NCBI GenBank assembly: GCA_944470555.2
Contig: OX104127.1
Coordinates: forward strand, 31,201,661 to 31,265,660
Length of the DNA: 64,000 nt
Direction of reading: 5' to 3'
From: Heterobilharzia americana
Taxonomy: Eukaryota > Platyhelminthes > Trematoda > Strigeidida > Schistosomatidae
In this document: piece after piece, positions 59,585-64,000 of the stretch
How the letters are laid out: each line of letters starts with the position of its first letter
How positions within the stretch are numbered: position 1 is the first letter of the stretch
The notes under the pieces: model-generated
Told to the model about the DNA's origin: nothing
The model's input: only the letters and a program-made list of their open reading frames with translations
The model's database searches: none
Program-made: the position numbers and the translations under genes

Positions 59585-61239
59585 CCTGAAACCAGTGTGG
59601 AGATCTTCTGCACTCAGCATGTAGAAAAAGATCCGGATTTTCAACACCAACGTCAAGTCAGTGCTTCTGTATGGCTCGAAGACTTGGCGCGCCACGAAAG
59701 GGATTTCCAATAAACTACACACATTCACCAACAACTGCTTACGCTCGCTACTGAAGATCAGATGGCCAGAATAGTAAGAATAAGCAACAAGGTGCTTTGG
59801 GAACGAACCAACCAAGAACCTATCACGCAACAAATATGCAGGAGGAAGTGGAGATGGATTGGGCATGCACTGAGAAGGCCGACTGAGGACATCACCCATC
59901 AGGCCCTCTAGTGGAACCCCGATGGGAAGCGACGAGTTGGACGTCCGAGGGTGACATGGAGGAGGTCTTGGGAGGGGAAATGAGAGGTTGTGGGCTGTCG
60001 TGGAACCAGGTTCAAAAGATCTCAGAGAACAGAGGTCACTGGAGACGTGCTACTGAAGCCCTATGTTCCAATAGGAACCCAAGGGACTATTAATAATCAA
60101 GTCATTGTGAAGATTATGACATCACCATGCAAAGCTACGTGCCACTTAGCGTCATTTCTAACTCACTTGCCTATTACACTATGGAAACAGAAAACTATTC
60201 AGCACCTTCGACCGTTATATGTGTCATTCTGTTGTCACAACCAGTATTCAGTACCCTCGAATGTAATATATGCAGATGACAAACACGACAAACCTGATCT
60301 TGTCCAAACAATGTAGTGAAGTTTACCATCTGTCAACTTACGCTAAAAAGAGACCAGTAGCAAATATAGGAACAAACATGGGCACTGTGATACATCGTAA
60401 TTCCATTTCATTCTGTTTATCACATGTGTCACAGTGAAACAATATTGCTTAAATAATACTGTTTCACTGTGTGACACACCTAATTGGCGAATAGTGCGAA
60501 AATGCGAATAGTAGTCCCTTCAATTCAGAGATATGGCGATTTGAGAAGTGTGGTCAATCAGACTGTCACATTGAATTCTAAACAAACTAGTCGGGGTGTG
60601 ATTTCATGACGAATTTGTGCCACGTTGATCATTCCAGCGTCCTTCCATACACTCCCTCATATGCTTTCAACAATGTCGATAGGTCAATCAGTCAGTAATA
60701 CGATTCAATTTGGATGTTTTTGATGAGTTGACTGACTGAAATGTGATGATTAGATTGAATGAAGTTGCGACGGTTGTAGTATGTCTCGATAAGATGTGTG
60801 AATAGAGGAATGATATCGGACAAGACGGAAGCAGATCTGAAGTCAATGAAGCGGACATTTAGGAAATCGCCCATCTCCATTCGTCAGTGACTGAAACGCT
60901 GTGACTAGAGGGATTACTAACATCTTGGTGATAACAAACAAACTAATTTGTGCTTTAGTATGATGTGAGCCAGTTGTATTAAATTAAGCAAGTGCATTAG
61001 CGTGGTTCAGTTTATCCTAGCGACGAGGTTGTTAGGTTCTATGAGCATGTCAAGACTGATTGAGCGTCGTGTCGTATAGCAGTACAGCGCAGTAAGATAT
61101 ATGTCTGAACGGTTTTGACTATCTTGTCTCAACATAACCGACTCTCAGTATGCATTGTAAGTTGTTCTATATTTTTTCACTCTCCAAACTTGTTCTCAGT
61201 TGGATGACGTTGTAAAATTTGTTAACCAGGTGGTTATTT

Positions 61240-62478
61240 GAGCAGGATAGTGCATTTTTCATCTACTGCGATCCTAGTTAGTTATCTAGGTTGAGGTTTA
61301 GCGAAGTAAGCAGGGAGATGTGGCTGGACACCATCTTCAGGGCTACAGACATTTAGGTTAGTGCGTATAGTGAACTCACCGGAGGGGAAATGACAGATTT
61401 TTGAGTACGTTATAAAACGCTATGCCTAAGATAAGGAGAAGCTTATGCATGTTGAGTCAGCCGATAACTGCTGCGTAGTCGATGGAAAAGTTTTGATAGC
61501 TGACGCTTCGAAGATAAGTGTATTCTGTAAACCGACATTAGTTAGCTGCTGAAAAGTCATTGCAATGCTGCGGCTGCAGATGGATCTCTGAATACACATG
61601 GACATCTTCACTATCCCCATCATTGTGTGAATTACTGGATGTCAATACACTTGCTTCATCTTGATTTCGATATGAGTGTGGACTTACTCCCACTGAGATA
61701 AATCTTTCTCAATCTCCTTCGGCCCCGAATTCTTTAGTCATACTGTTCTTACTAATGACTAACATCATCGGTTATATGGTATCATTTCAATCCCCCCTCT
61801 GACTGACCACAGTATTCCTAACCGAATCACTTGCAGACAAGCTTATGCTTTTATTGGCTGAGAGTTGTTTTCCATGGTATAATTCAAGATCCCCTACTAT
61901 CGACTGTTTTCTGGTTTTTGTTTCCACCTCATAGTACTACTACAAGTCTGCTATTTACTCACTCACTTTCTACAATGCGTGTTCTCCCGTTAAACAGTCT
62001 CCACCTAGTGATACATTGACTTTCAGATGGAATGAATTCATTCCACGCTGCAAGCTGTGCTGTTCTTGCCTTCCGCAGAAATGTAAACAGGACGGGGTGT
62101 TATTGGTCTCAGTGTAACTGGATTTCGTTATTCACTGGCTTAGACTGTGGAATGCTTATCACATATACTGTACGTGCAACACAAAAAGACACTGTCGCAT
62201 TGACTGCAGTCAAAATATCCTGTTAGAATGTGTTACCGGAGGTCAAACCGTTTGCCTACAATGTAGTTAAAGTTGTAGTTAAAGTGTAGACCAATATCTT
62301 GATATACATGTCGAACTCCGAAATTTTGGACTTCCATTGTAGTAAGTGCGATGTAAGTGTGGAGAGTTATCAGTTCATTAACTTCGCGAGGTAAACACTA
62401 CTTCTCCCAGTGATACAACAACCCAAACAGAAGTTTAATGCTAAATACACCAATATTTTAATCCGAATAATGCGCAAT
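61240..62478. other. Unassigned region between palindrome and gene 4
   Basis: No recognised repeat. Plus frames of 62-64 codons at 61831-62226 show no convincing motif. Confidence 0.4.
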
Positions 62479-62484
62479 TTTATT
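62479..62484 (-). terminator. Poly(A) signal, gene 4
   Basis: AATAAA on the minus strand, 12 bases after the gene 4 stop codon. Confidence 0.5.
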
Positions 62485-62496
62485 TAGAAGAGAAAT

Positions 62497-62818
62497 TTAC
62501 TTGTTTGTGTTCTTCATATTCTCACTGCCTCTTTGTATATCGGACAATTTGATATTGCTCATCGGTGTTTGTTGTGCCCCGAGTTGAAATGATGGTGTTG
62601 ATGGTTGATTGCGTGTCAGTTGACCTGCTTCACTAACAGACAAGCCACGATACTGTCTCCATGGTTGTGATGGATACTGACAGTAGAGATTGAGATCATA
62701 TGGCGAAGATTGTATGCATTTGAGAATCGAGCCAACTGACTGCATTCTATACTGGCGTACATTGGAAATACACTGGCCAGGACTGAGGAGAAGATATCGG
62801 CCATGAAAGTTGGAGCGC
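62497..62818 (-). CDS. Gene 4 exon 2: beta/gamma-crystallin-fold secreted protein family, partial
   Basis: Second exon only, 106 residues. It is preceded by an acceptor TTTCATATAG and opens with G, which completes the Glu codon as in gene 1. It reads RSNFHGRYLLLSPGQC, QYRMQSVGSILKC, YCQYPSQPWRQYRGLS, then a Ser/Gln/Pro tail ending NIKLSDIQRGSENMKNTNK. It is closest to gene 1 (shared QSVGS.LKC, PWRQY.GLS, EA). The frame is intact through the stop, so the gene may be functional. No exon 1 was found in the 1.2 kb to the right edge; with a long intron like gene 1's it would lie outside the window. Confidence 0.72.
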
Positions 62819-63926
62819 CTATATGAAAGAGGAAGAGTTATATGAAATCAAGTGTCACCATATAGTAGGTCATGGCGGTGCAGTAAATAAAGTCTACTTA
62901 ATTTTAAATACTATGTAAACACTCGAGAAATTGTGAGCATTGTATTGACACTGACGAGTGTTGGATACACAGCCTATAAATTTAATTTCTGAGCATTTAT
63001 GACCTGAAGCTTCATCTTGTTTCGTTTTATTTTGTTTCTCTGCATTTTTAGTTTTGCACAAGGTTGTGTGGATGAGATATTTCTCTCATGCTTTTGTGGT
63101 TAGTATATGAGATTCTAGTTTTAAATCTTACCTGCAGCGTTTACAGAATCTCTATGGTGGTGATAATTGTCTGGAAAGTATAACTTTGGTGTAAAATTCC
63201 TGTTGTGTATCTTGTTGTGTGATGGACGCAATACATCGTATGAACTGTTTGTGAAAATGTGAAATGTGATAGTGTTCTTTTCCTAGGATTCTTATACCTA
63301 TTAGTAAGTGTAACATGCCTACTCGGCAGCGATTCATCTTTGAGACTGATATCTCTGGTGAGAAATTATGTTTAAAATTAGTTTGAATCAGTGGGAATGA
63401 AAATAAATCTGTTTATACTGGCCATCCACTCAATATCTAAAACCTGAACTTACTTGATGAACAAATTCAACTACTTTCTGCAACACCTGTGTCGCCACAT
63501 TCCTGATTTTTCACTGACTACTTTGGTATTTATTATATGAATTCAAGTCCTTCTTAGGTACATCAGGAATTCTCAGGACCGACATCTTGTGGAATATGTG
63601 TTGACAACTTCTTTGCTGAGTTAAAATCACATTAGTCATGAGTACTTCCACTGAAAAAATGTACCCAATGGGTAAACTGGTAGGGAATGTTGAAGAGATT
63701 GAATCCATACAAAACTGCACACTCTCGTAATCGGTTTGTAAGATTGTTGCTGATTACAACTGAAAATGCATAACAAACTTACTCCACACACCAGTAAAAC
63801 AATGAGTGAGGTTGTCTGATGATCCGATGTGAAACCTGTAGTTGACATCAACATTCCATTTTGCCAAACTTAGAGAAGATCTAACATTCACTATTCACAT
63901 TTTTTCCTGGTGCCATATTCTTTTAA
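62819..63926 (-). other. Presumed gene 4 intron or upstream DNA
   Basis: Follows the exon 2 acceptor on the minus strand. No exon with the LYSER...CAPG pattern was seen. A minus-strand frame at 63636-63854 has a hydrophobic start but no family motif. Confidence 0.4.
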
Positions 63927-64000
63927 CCTCGCCTTTTTAACCAGTTCACTTGTTACTAGCCGGTCTTGAGCTCGGGTAAATAGGGAAATTTTGGCACAGT
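63927..64000 (+). mobile_element. RTE (SR2-like) element, 5' end, cut by window edge
   Basis: AACCTCGCCTTTTTAACCAG followed by TTACTAGCCGGTCTTGAGCT matches the 5' end of the copy at 56819. The element continues off the right edge. Confidence 0.8.

Larger units (their letters stand above)
56819..60095 (+). mobile_element. RTE (SR2-like) element, complete length (right arm)
   Basis: Mirror of 51797-55073 with the same 13-bp target-site duplications (56806-56818, 60096-60108) and the same frameshifts. The shared defects show that one insertion was copied with the arm, and that two independent insertions did not occur. Confidence 0.9.
56490..61239. repeat. Right arm of giant inverted repeat
   Basis: Reverse complement of 50653-55402 with only scattered substitutions. 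Examples are P/L in the RT block at 53413 versus 58479, a leader change at 54856 versus 57036, and one base near 55406/56486. Outer divergence begins after GTTAACCAGGTG at about 61232-61239. Confidence 0.9.

Noticed and set aside
50653..61239. Palindrome as a pure assembly fold-back artefact
   Set aside because: Not accepted outright because arms differ at real sites and the spacer is unique. It cannot be excluded without spanning long reads.
62032..62226. Plus-strand frame with GCYWSQCN resembling the GYWSDLCN block of the secreted family
   Set aside because: Only a few residues agree. The LYSER and CAPG motifs and the donor site are absent, and it lies on the opposite strand to gene 4.
63636..63854. 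Minus-strand frame with a hydrophobic N-terminus, considered as exon 1 of gene 4
   Set aside because: No LYSER, SDLC, CAPG or YE|GTAAGT donor. The reading frame does not end at a plausible phase-2 donor.
1..64000. CRISPR arrays, bacterial operons, rRNA
   Set aside because: None seen on either strand; all direct repeats are microsatellites or retroelement copies.

Overview
This window looks like nuclear DNA of a blood fluke (genus Schistosoma; species not resolvable here). It is AT-rich and intron-containing. It is packed with decayed retroelements of types known from schistosomes: an RTE-clade (SR2-like) non-LTR element, a second AP-endonuclease non-LTR family, Penelope-like elements (PLEs), an LTR-element protease remnant, and tRNA-derived SINEs carrying a hammerhead ribozyme. 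There is no bacterial gene organisation, CRISPR array or rRNA.

The only convincing host-type genes are four members of one family. Each encodes a small secreted protein with a beta/gamma-crystallin Greek-key domain, six spaced cysteines and a polar C-terminal tail. The domain resembles the schistosome egg glycoprotein IPSE/alpha-1 family, but the tail is long and the basic nuclear-localisation tail known for IPSE is absent. Genes 1 to 3 are on the + strand (exons 20970-21307 + 25438-25768; 30979-31292 + 32236-32545; 45868-46163 + 46855-47173). Gene 4 is on the - strand and only its second exon (62497-62818) is in view. All share a phase-2 intron at the same codon. Genes 1 and 4 form one subfamily, genes 2 and 3 another.

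Layout: 1-20 kb is a retroelement graveyard (RTE 5' fragment, PLE pieces, three head-to-head SINE pairs, two tRNA-like units bracketed by inverted repeats, non-LTR remnants). 20.9-32.6 kb holds genes 1 and 2, with an RTE fragment and a 1-kb duplicated segment ('U') between them. 32.6-45.8 kb holds an LTR-element remnant, a full-length broken RTE copy and long unassigned DNA. 45.8-47.2 kb is gene 3. 48.9-50.0 kb is a non-LTR remnant. 50.65-61.24 kb is a very large, nearly perfect inverted repeat with arms of about 4.75 kb around a 1.1-kb PLE-containing spacer; each arm carries the same RTE copy inserted in U. 62.5 kb is gene 4, and the last 74 bases begin another RTE copy.

The genes do not form a pathway. 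They look like a dispersed, diversifying secreted-effector family in a repeat-rich locus, where duplication (U at 30 kb, the palindrome at 56 kb) is visibly recent. All coordinates and translations were read by eye. No alignment or database search was run, and identities given as 'near' or 'about' come from visual comparison.
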